From Saposhnikovia divaricata (taxonomy: Eukaryota; Streptophyta; Magnoliopsida; Apiales; Apiaceae): a DNA stretch of 64,000 nt. This document shows, piece after piece, positions 10,830-21,903 of this stretch; within the stretch, counting starts at the first letter, position 1; each line of letters opens with the position of its first letter. A program made the position numbers and the translations under genes. The notes under the pieces are model-generated. The model was not told the origin of the DNA. It saw only the letters and a list, made by a program, of their open reading frames with translations, and made no database searches. The stretch lies in NCBI GenBank assembly GCA_036435485.1, contig CM071594.1, forward strand, positions 196,692,216-196,756,215, given 5' to 3'.

Positions 10830-11292
10830 TGTAACACCCCCAGATCCGGGGTCAGGGATCGGGTCGTCACGGTCTCATAATTTGTACATAATACTTGACT
10901 TGAGTCCAAAATCAATAAATCACATGCTGACCCCACAATAATATCCACTCACACACACACAGTTATAGTCCCAGAGATGAAATTGAAATAAGTCTTACAT
11001 AAAGGGGTTTACGAATAAAAGTTATTACAAGCCGAAAGGATAACATCATAAGTTTAAAAGTTTTGCCGTTGATTACATTAATTATACATATAGTTAAGTA
11101 GGAAGCAAAAGCTGTCTATCTATGCTACCTCAGCAATGGCAGCTAGCATATCAGCGGGGAGTCCGGTGGGTCGGGTAACCCGCTTGCGCCGAGTGCGCCT
11201 GACGCGAGCCATCTGTCCTAGCTGTTGTTGTGACATAATAAATAAGCAAGGGTGAGCAATAGCCCACCAACAACAATATAACTGAACAGTGA

Positions 11293-11294
<2 letters not shown>

Positions 11295-11337
<43 letters not shown>
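11295..11337. repeat. (AT)n microsatellite
   Basis: About 21 uninterrupted AT dinucleotides inside the 4380-bp insertion. Confidence 0.95.
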
Positions 11338-11340
<3 letters not shown>

Positions 11341-12339
11341 CAGTTCAAACATCTTTGTAACCATATGCCATGCATTAGCGAAGATAATACCAGTATAAGG
11401 TAAAATGATGAAGTTACAAGTAACTCAAAACATATATATTCCAATTATGAATACTTTTCCAATACTGCCAACAATAATAATGTTGCAGAAAATAAATGAA
11501 TCTAAATGATGAACTAATGCTGAAGTATTCACCGCGCCCGCTATTCCAATCCTTACGATGATCAGTCGCAGATTGTACAGCTCAATTTAGATTTACTACC
11601 GGTAGAAGGAAGAGCTGACGGATTTACTTGTCTACCGCCCTGTTAGATCTCCCCGACCAAAGGTTGGGCCAATGGGATGTACCGGCGCTACTCGGCCTCT
11701 TACACGACTCCAAGTTCGAAAAGAAGTTCATGATTCTGAACAAAAAGTTTGTCCCCCATTCCCCAAGTATAATACTTGTTGATAAGACTCCACAAAGTAG
11801 TCGTATCTAGTTGGAAAGGAAAATTCAACATCATATCTCTCAAGCCGCTGCTTGTTAGAGGATACCATCTTGTTCCAAAAATCTTACCCCTCGAATGATG
11901 AGAGGGTACACAGGTGCAATAGATAGCAATTCTAGTTGCGAGTGAAAAGAATATTTTTCGAAAGATTTATGACCGGGAAGTCAACAAGATAAATAACATT
12001 TTTCAAGTAAGGTTCTCTTATTATTTGGAAGATAGATCCGAAGGAAGAACGACATTTTGAGAACCTTTCTTGGTATAATATTAATAATAATCCGACTCCA
12101 AAGGAATTTTATATTAATCGAAGGTCGACGATAATATTTGAAGTCATTTCAGAGTATTGGATAAATATTCAGAGAATCTTTATTGCATCAGAAATAGTTA
12201 CAGAAGACTTATAACTACGAACGAATATTTAAATCGAAGTATTTCTTAGAATACTTCTCGAATAAATAAGGAGAAAATATTTATTGAATAATTAAATATT
12301 CAAATAAATATTCCAAATAATATTCGTTCAAGTAATAAT

Positions 12340-12670
12340 ACTTGAAAGGAATATTGAAATAATATTCGATAAATAAATAGAACATCAGATGAATATTTAA
12401 AATAATATTCATTAAGTAAATTGGAACTTAAATGAATATTCACAAAGTAATATTCATTTAAGGAATAATATTCTAAATGAATATCAAAATAATATTCATT
12501 TAGTAATCCAAGCTTTAAAGGAATATTCGAAATAATATTCGATAAATGAATCGACTTTGAATGAATATTGAAAAATAATATTCATTGAATAGATAACGTT
12601 CAAATAATTATTTGAAGTAATGATCGTAAATTAAATGATCTCGGGCGAATATTCAAATAATATTCGTCAA
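12340..12670. repeat. Tandem palindromic GAATATT...AATAATATTC units
   Basis: Seven or more imperfect units of the form GAATATTnnAATAATATTC, mostly about 40-60 bp apart, occur here. Each can fold on itself. Looser copies continue to the left from about 12240. Confidence 0.7.
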
Positions 12671-15209
12671 CCAAATAATGGAAAATATTTACTTAAATAT
12701 TCCCCTCGAAGGTAATTACGATATATCAAGAAGTACTGACTCCCGGTCTACATTCAACGAATACGATATATACGCCCTTCTCTAAGGGACTTATAAACAA
12801 CCGACTTATAACTGATTATTCAATATCTAGCTTATAAGCCAACAGTAATTCAAGGAACAGGTATCACAATATATCTTGAAAGTAGGCATGCATGCTATGG
12901 CATATGTAACACAAAATCAAATCATATATATATATATATTCACAACAACAGCCTTTAAAAAGGATTTAGAACTTGCCTGGTAATCGAGTACGAGTAGGGG
13001 TAGGGGTAGTGGTAGTGTGTCCCGGGTCAGCTCGGAGATCTATAAATAGTCAGAATATTCAAGATTAATCACTTAACACTTTTTAAAAGGTTAAGTATCA
13101 GCTTAAGTCGAAACATGTTTTCGAATTATCTCGTTATACCCCTTTTAGTGTAACTCTTTTTATTACCGATACGATCTGACATTTGTTCGTCATTAAGACA
13201 TGTCATCATACTCACACTTAGTATATACTTAAGTCGTATAAGTTCTAAAGTCGATCGATTACGAACCAAGATTATACCTCGAGTTTTATCGCTCATTTTC
13301 TAAGTTATAACCAAAGTTATACTTTTAAGGGGTTCGTTCGCGTTTAACCTTGATTCAAACATTTTTATAAAATCGAAAAACGATCCATTTTACGTGAGGT
13401 TTTCTCTCACACCTTCCTTTTTACCTCTAGTATTTAATTACCAAGATTCGCCACTGACTTACGTATTTTACGAGGGTTCAATTTCAGTTACGAATTCTTG
13501 TTTACGGTTTCGAACTACTTTTAGTAAATCGGTCGTACATTCTAAACCGTAAGTCCATTTCACACGTTCTTTATATCAAAATGAAGATTGGAACATTATC
13601 TATCTTATAATGGCAAAATACAACACTGGACAGTGAGTTCAAGCTACTGTGATGCATGGTTTTTAAAGATTAACGAAAATTTTGGCATTACGACGGCTAT
13701 AAATCAAACGTTTCAAAAATCATAACGATTCAACAAAGCCACACCGGGCATCCAAACAACTTGTAAACATATTACTCATCCTAAAATGTCCAAAATCATC
13801 TACTTTACTAACATGATCATCACATCTCTTAAATCAAACAATCACTACATACTCATGCTTATAATCATACTAACATCCTAACAAAGCTTAAGTCCACCAA
13901 GAACATGCATATACTTAAAGTACATCTAGGGTTTCAAGGGCATTATACCTTCTTGAGAATGTGTACTAGCCTCACAAAGCCTTGTATGGTCCTTAGGAGT
14001 GCTTAAGCTTGCTAGATCAAACAAAAGATTCGAGGAAAACAAAGTTAATACATGAAGAACACTATTCATCATCATCTTTAGTGATTTATTTGAAAATGGA
14101 AAAAGATGAATTTGAAGCTGAAATTTCTAGGGTATCTAAGCTATGATATGAAGTACTCACCATAAAAATTTCAAGATCAAATGATGGTGGGAACCCCCCC
14201 TTTTTAGCTTGGACCGAGAGCAGCAGAATGGAGAGAAAATGAGAGAGAGTTTGTGTTCTTTTGCTTGGCTCTTGGAAAATAATTGCATAAAATGAAGGCC
14301 TTGGATAATATCTTGGTTAAAGTAGCTTTAATAAAGTGATGATGAACTAGATGATGTATTTGTGAGGACAAGTGTTGAAGATTGGATGGTTTAAGGCTAA
14401 CCAAGTGATTTGATTTGCTAACTACTAGATGATCTCTAATGGTTGTAGTTAGTCATGTAACTAGACTAGTTACTAGATATTTTCTAGTAGCTTATGCATG
14501 ACTCTTGCTTCCTCTGCTTGTTTCTTTTGTCCGGTTATTGCTCGTTTCGACTGATCGTTCGTAGGAATATCTCACGGATTTCTAATTAGGGTTTACCGGA
14601 AATCTTTTTAGTATTAATACTATCATTCTCCATCTTTCTTACTAACTTTCGAATTTAAATTCCTTAAATCCCTTCGTTCAATCCTTAAGTCTATCAGTGT
14701 CCAGGGAACTCTCGGAGAAAATAAAAGTGCGGTTTTTCGGAATCCGACAGCTTTTACATACACTTATTTTCCCCCTGGATCACTAATACGAACTCGGAAA
14801 TCCGTTCCGAATACTTCTATATAGTGTCGTCTCATAATATTCTCATTCCCACCAAAAACACTATTCATTCTTTATTCTTCCTTTATTCCCTATATTTATG
14901 ACAATGTCCTTGTTCTCTCTCGGGTGTTCCTTAACCCTTTCACGGAACCACTGGACTAATCGTTATCGATCTGGATGACATGAGAATATTCTTCTGCTTG
15001 GAATTGCCATATCTTATTCCCCTAGGAGATAGATTATTCTTACCTAAGTTGTCAACCATTAGCATTCTTCAAGACATATAAATATTTAAATTGAATTCCA
15101 TTCATTCATTCAGAAGATCAACTATTACAACGTAGCCGTAACCACTATTCATTCTTACATCATTATATAATAAAAAGTTTTAATTCTACCCAAAATCTGG
15201 GTTCTTACA

Positions 15210-16789
15210 GAGATACGTGACAAAATTCCTCAACCATAGAGCTTGCTTCGTTGCCTTATAGCAAGCCACAAATTCAGCTTCCATTGTAGAAGAGGTATGC
15301 AATGACTGCTTAGCACTTTTCCATGATATAGCTCCTCCAGAAAGCATAAAAATGTAACCTGAAGTGGATTTCAACTCATCTTTACACCCAGCATAATCAG
15401 AATCCGAATAACCAATAACTTCAAGGTTATCCGTCTTTCAATATGTGAGCATAAAATCTTTTGTACCTTGCAAATACCGCATGACCTTTTTAACAGCTTT
15501 CCAATGATCCGGACCTAGATTTATTTGGTATCGCCCTAGCATTCCAACGTTATATGCTATGTCTGGACGAGTACAAACCTGAGCATACATAAGACTCCCA
15601 ACTGCCGAAGCATAAGGAATATTCTCCATTTGATCCAATTCCAGCTGATTTTGAGGACATTGTTTAAAGCTAAATTTGTCACCCTTGACAACAGGAGCAA
15701 CGCTTGGAGAACAATTTTACATGTTAAAACGTTTGAGAACTTTATCAATATAAGCTCTTTGTGATAAACCCAAAATTCCATGAGATCTATTTCTATGAAT
15801 TTCAATGCCCAAGACATAAGATGCTTCCCCCAGATCCTTCATATCAAAATTCTTATGAAGGAATCTCTTTGTCTCATGCATTAAATTCATATCACTACTA
15901 GCGAGTAGAATATCATCCACATATAGTACTAAAATAATGTACTTTCTCCCACTCACTTTTAGATATATGCATTGGTCAACAAAATTTTCTTTAAACCCAA
16001 ATTTTCCAATCACATCATCGAATTTAATATACCACTCTCTAGAAGCTTGCCTTAATCCATATATGGACTTCTTTAACCGACATTTCATGTGTTCCTTGCC
16101 TTTGACTACAAAACCTTCCGGTTGTGACATGTAGATATCCTCATGCAAGTCACCATTAAGAAAAGCGGTTTTAACATCCATTTGGTGTAACTCTAAATCA
16201 TAATGAGCTACTAAAGCCATGATGATACGAAATGAGTCCTTACTCGAAACAGGGGAAAATGTATCATTATAATCAATTCCTTTTCTTTGTGTGAAGCCCT
16301 TTGCAACCAATCTACCTTTATATCTTTCGATGTTCCTACTAGAATCAAGCTTAGTTTTGTAGACCCATTTGCAGCCTACAGCTTTGACCCCTTGTGGCAA
16401 CTCAACTAGATCCCATACATCATTATCCTTCATGGATTTCAACTCATCCTCCATGGCTGCAAGCCATTGAGTTGAATGGTTACAAGCAATAGTTCTTTAT
16501 AAGAAATAGGATCTGGTCCCATGCCAAGATTAGACTCAATTTCATCTAAATACACAATATAATCATCCGAGATTGCTGATCGTCTTACTCTTTCTGACCT
16601 CCTAAGAGGTTCAATAGTGTTATTGTCATCTTGAGGTGGTTCTTGATGTACATTCTCATTTGCACCAATATTTTTATCATCATTTTCTGGTGCACTAATA
16701 TTTGGAATGATAGGAATAGAGACATTCTCCTGAATCTCTTCCAGATTTATCTTTCGAGATGTACTCCCACTGACTTCAGCATCCTCCAA
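15210..16789 (-). pseudogene. pol: RT and RNase H (N-terminal part) of second copia element
   Basis: RT is recognised by MEDELKSMKDNDVWDLVELP, GCKWVYKTK, MDVKTAFLNGDLHEDIYMSQ and the catalytic YVDDILLASSD. RNase H starts after GYSDSDYAG and includes STSGYIFMLSGGAISWKS and SSTMEAEFVACYKA. Lesions: a frameshift between 16439 and 16454 separating the integrase-RT linker (16439-16789, with RRSERVRR) from RT, a TAA at 15717-15719 after RFNM, and a TGA at 15438-15440. The remaining RNase H lies at 10552-10829. Confidence 0.85.
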
Positions 16790-18175
16790 AAATTACTGCA
16801 TTTCTAGTCTCAACTATTCGGGTGGTGTGTGATGGACAATAAAACCTAAAACCTTTAGATCTTTCGGGGTAACCAATAAAATGACAAGTAATAGTCTTAG
16901 GGTCCAATTTCTTGATGTGTGGGTTATATATTTTCGCTTCAGCCAAACAACCCCATACATGCATATATCCAAAACTAAGTTCCCTTTCAGTCCATATTTC
17001 ATAAGGTGTTTTAGGCACAAACTTACTTGGGGCCCGATTAAGATATGCATAGCTATTTTAAGGGCTTCAACCCACAAAAATTCTGGCAACGTACTGTGAC
17101 ATATCATGCTTCGAACCATATCCATAAGAGTTCGATTTCGTCTCTCAGCAACACCATTCTGTTGGGGTGTACCCGGCATTGTGTACTGAGGAACGATGCC
17201 ACATTCTCGCAAAAATAAGGCAAAAGGTCCTGGATTCTGTCCAGATTCAAGGAATTTTCTATTATACTCTCCTCCTCTGTCAGATCTAACAGCCTTAATA
17301 TCTAATTTAAGTTGTTTTTCAACCTCTGCTTTATAAATTTTAAACATATCGAGTGCTTCAGATTTTTCATGCAAAAGATAAATGTAGCCATAACGTGAGT
17401 AGTCATCAATAAAAGTAATAAAATACTTATGACCACCTATGCCTGGAGTGTATGGTCCACTAATGTCAGTTGCACCCTTTTTGTTTGTTTTTACAAATTT
17501 TCCTTTAATACATTTAATATATGTGTCAAAATCTGAGAAATCTAATGGATGAAGAAGTCCTTCTTTAACAAGTCTTTCCATTCGACTTTTGGATATGTGA
17601 CCAAGTCGTTCATGCCACAATTTTGAGGAATTCTCATCATTTCTTTTTCTCTTTTTAGAACCAGTTGCAACTTCATCTTGCACATTCATTGAAATTAAGG
17701 ATTCAATAAAAGAAGCATTCAAACATAATCTGTAAAGGTTTCCCTCTAACAGCCCAGAGCCAATATACTCAGAATAAAGAAATAGAGAAAAACCTTTATT
17801 TTCAAATTTAAACGAATATCCATAAGCGTCTAACTTTGAAACAGAAATAAGGTTTCTAGTAATACTGGGAACATAAACAGTATCCATTAAATCCAAATTA
17901 AAACCACTTTCCAACATAAGTCGGAAAGTTCCTACAGCTTCAATTTGTACTTTCTCTCCATTTCCAACGAGTAAATATCGGTCTCCTTTATTTAGCTTCT
18001 TCACGGAAAGGAATCCCTGCAATGAATTAGTTATATGCACAGTTGCACCAGTGTCTATCCACCATGTATTTAAAGGAGCTTCAGATGTAAAAGCTTCATA
18101 ACAAACATAAATAGATGCATTACCTTTCTTATCTAACCACTCGCAAAATTTGGAACACTCTTTCCTTATGTTCCT
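16776..18175 (-). pseudogene. pol: Protease-integrase of second copia element
   Basis: Protease carries WWIDTGATVHITNS (about 18065-18020). Integrase shows LWHERLGHISKSRM, then DFDTYIKCIKGK, where the first Cys of the CxxC half of the zinc finger is Tyr (TAT). The DDE core follows: FIDDYSRYGYIYL, VRSDRGGEY and TPQQNGVAERRNR. A frameshift after ALKIAMHIL moves the frame into the 16776-17018 segment (PYEIWTERELSFGYMHVWGC). A change at the gag zinc knuckle (about 18170) disconnects gag from protease. Confidence 0.85.
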
Positions 18176-19011
18176 TTAGCTCTGCAGAAGTTACATGTAG
18201 GACCTCCAAAGTTCTTTGTGCCAGAAGTCTGTCCCTTGTCTTTCGTGACAGCTGCATCAATTCCCTTTTTCTTTTGACTATTGCCATATTTCTTTCCTTT
18301 TCCTTTAGCGGGTGTTGTGGTCACAACATGAGCACTTTCAACCTTCTCAGACCTAAGGCGTTCTTCTTCTTGAACGCACATAGAAATCAGCTCACTCATC
18401 TTCCACTTTTCTTTCTGCGTATTGTAGTTGATCTTAAAAGGACCAAATTGTGCAGGAAGAGAAGTCATTATGAAGTGGACGAGAAAACCTTCAGAGATTT
18501 CCATGTTCATATCCTTTAACTGAGAATCCATATCATTCATTCTCATAATGTGATCACGAACACCACTTGAACCATTATACTTGAGAGTGACCATTTTCGA
18601 GATCAGTGTAGTGGCTTGAGCCTTAGTGGAAGCCTTGAATTGTTCCTCAATGTTCGCTAGGTACTCCTTTGCATTATCAGATTCGGGAATTGCTCCACGA
18701 ATTGCACTAGTAATGGAGCCCTTAAGAATCATTAAGGAAAGACGGTTGCTATGCTCCCATTTTGCATAATCAGCCTTTAGCTCAGCAGAGCTTTCGGCCG
18801 TAATGGCAACAGGTTTTGCAACCCTTATGGCATAATCAAGGGCAGTAACTCCCAACGTAAGATCAATTTGCTCTTTCCACTTCTTAAAATTAGAGTCACT
18901 CAATGGTTCAATGTGTGAAAAGTAGTTGGTAAGTGAAACAGGGCCAAATGCTGAATCAAGGTTAATCACAATCATGCATATAAGTACAAGTACAATAAAT
19001 ATAATCCACAT
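18166..19011 (-). pseudogene. gag: Gag of second copia element, truncated at zinc knuckle
   Basis: The 281-codon frame has the gag plan LSDSNFKKWKEQIDLTLG, LMILKGSITSAIRGAIPES, ISKMVTLKYNGSSGVRDHI, MTSLPAQFGPFKINYN and a Lys-rich tail. It ends inside the CCHC knuckle: CNFCRAKG is followed at once by a stop, while the KECSKFCEWL half continues in another frame at about 18150. The real start is probably downstream of the first in-frame ATG (19011), since the first ~20 residues are hydrophobic and atypical. It belongs to a different copia lineage from the elements at the two ends of the window. Confidence 0.8.
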
Positions 19012-19927
19012 GATGAAAAACAGTTAGTTCACCAAGTAACACATAAGGTAAATAAACTGACGGATAAACAGTTTATCTAAATAGAAAAAATAAAATACAC
19101 AAAGAATTTCCTACAATTAAATTAAATTTAATATTAATATCTTCCGTTGGGCCGATTATTAATACTAAATTAATTTTATCATTAAACATGAGATTACAAA
19201 AAGTAAAATATTAAATTATATCATCGTTGGGCAGAACATAATTTAAATTCTACAATTTGAACTTTAAAAATTCCGTTTACAAAATTAATATACAAATCTT
19301 CCGTTGGGCCGATTCGTACATCAACTTGTACACGTACATTAGGTGATTTTTAATTCTCCTAATGATTAAAGTAAAAGATTTTCGTTGGTCCATCCAATAC
19401 TTTAATAATTAAGAAATCACTACATTAGTCCGAATATTTAATTAATAATTTTCATGAGGGACTAATACTTTAATTTTATCATAAGTATCCCTTTAAATAA
19501 ATATTAGATATAAACTAATATATACTAAAAGTAACATAATTCTAGTACATATAATTTATAAATAATATAAGCTATAATAATGATTTCAAAAATCATAAGC
19601 TTTCATACGCAGTTTCGATAACAAAACAAAATACCCATATTCATTATATCCATATTCGTGTCATTACATTTAACTACTGTAATCAATTAACATGAACAAC
19701 CACCGAGACATGATTTAATCATGGTAATTATATATGAATTGAATATTAAAATAGCGAATCAGGCACATCATATTCTGAATCTTCATTGACAAATGAATTT
19801 CATGTATCATAATACCGACAATTAGAAAACAGTATCATATAAAAATCACGATTTTATAACGCATGTTACATCACGATGATCACGTAAATTAAAATTTGTT
19901 AACTTCAAAGAATCAATCAAGAAATTT
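19012..19927 (-). other. 5' leader of second copia element with CCGTTGGGCC repeats
   Basis: Non-coding, about 900 bp between primer site and gag. TTCCGTTGGGCCGATT or a variant recurs near 19141, 19222, 19298 and 19379, so roughly every 80 bp, within AT-rich sequence. Confidence 0.7.
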
Positions 19928-19939
19928 GCTCGGATACCA
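19928..19939 (-). promoter_or_regulatory. Primer-binding site (tRNA-iMet) of second copia element
   Basis: The minus strand reads TGGTATCCGAGC, one mismatch from the usual initiator tRNA-Met complement, two bases from the LTR end ...TTCTAACA. Confidence 0.85.
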
Positions 19940-19941
19940 AT

Positions 19942-19955
19942 TGTTAGAATAAATC

Positions 19956-19997
<42 letters not shown>

Positions 19998-20332
19998 CAT
20001 AATAATATACATGAATCTCCTGATCAAGACTATGAGTATAATTAATAGCGGAACCGTACCTGAACCGAAAGAGACCATTAATGATCTTGAGAGAGTCCGA
20101 AGAGCGCAAGTACTTGAGGACTTTGATCTTCACCATTCTCCTCTATACGTAAGGATGAGGTGTGTGTATTTTCTGAATAGTATGAGACGCGTGTCTTTTG
20201 TTCTCACATAATATTCTTTATATAGAGGGAATAGTGGGACCAACCCTAATGGGCTAACCCATAACCGTCCATCAAAGTTATGGGCTTGGGTACTTAATAT
20301 ATATTTAATTATTACATCCAAAATATATATTT

Positions 20333-20370
<38 letters not shown>

Positions 20371-20701
20371 AAATATACATGAATCTCCTGATCAAGACTA
20401 TGAGTATAATTAATAGCGGAACCGTACCTGAATCGAAAGAGGCCATTAATGATCTTGAGAGAGTCCGAAGAGCGCAAGTACTTGAGGGCTTTGATCTTCA
20501 CTATTCTCCTCTATACGTAAGGATGAGGTGTGTGTATTTTCTGAATAGTATGAGACGCGTGTTTTTTGTTCTCACATAATATTCTTTATATAGAGGGAAT
20601 AGTGGGACCAACCTTAATGGGCTAAACCCATAACCGTCCATCAAAGTTATGGGCTTGGGTACTTAATATATATTTAATTATTACATCCAAAATATATATT
20701 T

Positions 20702-20759
<58 letters not shown>

Positions 20760-21095
20760 TGGCTTAAGTACCCAAGCCCATAACTTTGATGGACGGTTAT
20801 GGGTTTAGCCCATTAGGGTTGGTCCCACTATTCCCTCTATATAAAAAATATTATGTAAGAACAAAAGACACGCGTCTCATACTATTCTGGAAAATACACA
20901 CACCACATCCTTACGTATAGAGGAGAATAGTGAAGATCAAAGCCCTCAAGTACTTGCGCTTTTCGGACTCTCTCAAGATCATTAATGGCCTCTTTCGATT
21001 CAGGTACGCTTCCGCTATTAATTATACTCATAGTCTTGATAAGGAGATTCATGTATATTATTATGTTGTATATATATACATGATTTATTCTAACA
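19942..21095 (-). mobile_element. 5' LTR of second copia element: 1154 bp, three promoter units, palindromic
   Basis: It starts TGTTAGAATAAATCATG and ends with the exact reverse complement. Inside are three ~330-bp copies of one unit. Two are direct (about 20005-20333 and 20373-20702) and one is inverted (about 20753-21052), separated by long (TA)n tracts at 19960-19996, 20334-20368 and 20703-20752. In minus orientation the two direct copies carry a TATA box, the reverse complement of CTTTATATAGA (20216-20226 and 20584-20594); the inverted copy has it on the plus strand (20835-20848). The outer part is therefore a mirror of the R/U5 side rather than the U3 start expected from the 3' LTR. Confidence 0.8.
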
Positions 21096-21100
21096 TGCCC

Positions 21101-21338
21101 TCCGGCCCATCCATCCCGATCCGACTTTTGCACCGAATGGGGTGGGGATTTGGACTTTTTTTCGAATACGAATCGGGAAATGAGAACAATTTTCAAAAAA
21201 ATATCGGGAAGCGGATTGGGGCCGAAATTCTATGTCTTCCTGACCCTATTCCTGATCCCCGTTCCAATTTTCTCCACTCGATCCAATTCGTTTCCATGAC
21301 AAGATTTCACCACACTCTGATACATCTATCTATCTTTA
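21101..21338. other. Flanking repeat-like DNA before the Helitron
   Basis: CCGATCC and CGGGAA-rich sequence without a coding frame. It was continuous with 9991-9999 before the copia insertion. No family assigned. Confidence 0.4.
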
Positions 21339-21903
21339 TCTATACTATTATATAAAAGCTGAAACATTAAAAGTTTGGTCGGTCCGTCGGTCCGTCGGTA
21401 CGGTACCTGTTGATTTTACTTATTTACCCTTACTCAATTACAGACAAAATCCATCCTACTAATCAATTTCATTTTTCAGGTTAAACATATTATCTTTCTA
21501 TTTTTCAATAACTAAATAATTTTCTTTTTCAGGTAAAATACGATATCTTTTATATTTTTTCTAAATAAAATTTCTCCTTTATTAATCAATTTCCTTTTTC
21601 AGGTTAAACATATTACCTTTTCTATTTTTCAATAACTAAATAATTTCATTTTCCATGTAAAAAACAATATCCTTTACATTTTATCTAACTAAAATTTTTC
21701 TTTTTTAAAAAACACTACGAGCAATTTGTTTGATAAAATAACATAATTATATTATATTTACTATTAACTAATCAGTTACCCTTTTCAGCCAAAACACGTT
21801 AACTTCTCTCTAACTAAAATCTCTTTTTTTTCCAATTATATCATGGACGGTTACCTTTTTCAACCAAAACACGTACCTTTTTTCTTTTTCTTTTTTTTAC
21901 TAA

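Larger units (their letters stand above)
10830..15209. mobile_element. 4380-bp nested non-coding LTR-type insertion (solo LTR or non-autonomous element)
   Basis: Ends are TGTAACACCCCC and GGGTTCTTACA, flanked by the exact 5-bp duplication GAGAT (10825-10829 and 15210-15214). This matches LTR-retrotransposon integration. No ORF longer than about 100 codons and no gag, pol, primer site or second internal LTR was found. The first ~250 bp (AGATCCGGGGTCAGGGAT, then CGTCACGGTC, later AGTTATTACAAGCC) are homologous to the inverted 1226-bp solo LTR at 21904-23129. TGTAACRCCCC starts are common in plant Ty3/gypsy LTRs, so a gypsy origin is inferred. It contains an (AT)n tract and a palindromic GAATATT array. 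Confidence 0.75.
10005..21095 (-). mobile_element. Second Ty1/copia element with non-matching palindromic LTRs
   Basis: The element is flanked by the 5-bp target duplication TGCCC (10000-10004 and 21096-21100), each copy touching a TG...CA LTR terminus. A tRNA-iMet primer site at 19928-19939 and a polypurine tract at 10161-10173 sit at the expected inner edges. Order on the minus strand is gag, protease-integrase, RT-RNase H. The RNase H is split by the insertion at 10830-15209, so native length is about 6.7 kb. The two LTRs differ in length (1154 and 156 bp) and sequence, and each is an inverted repeat. Confidence 0.85.

Noticed and set aside
14204..14404. 66-codon minus-strand frame in the 4380-bp insertion
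   Set aside because: No domain, short, and within an LTR-type sequence without other coding signals.
20011..20579. Short frames of 60-80 codons on both strands of the 5' LTR
   Set aside because: They are translations of the duplicated LTR promoter unit and the (TA)n tracts.
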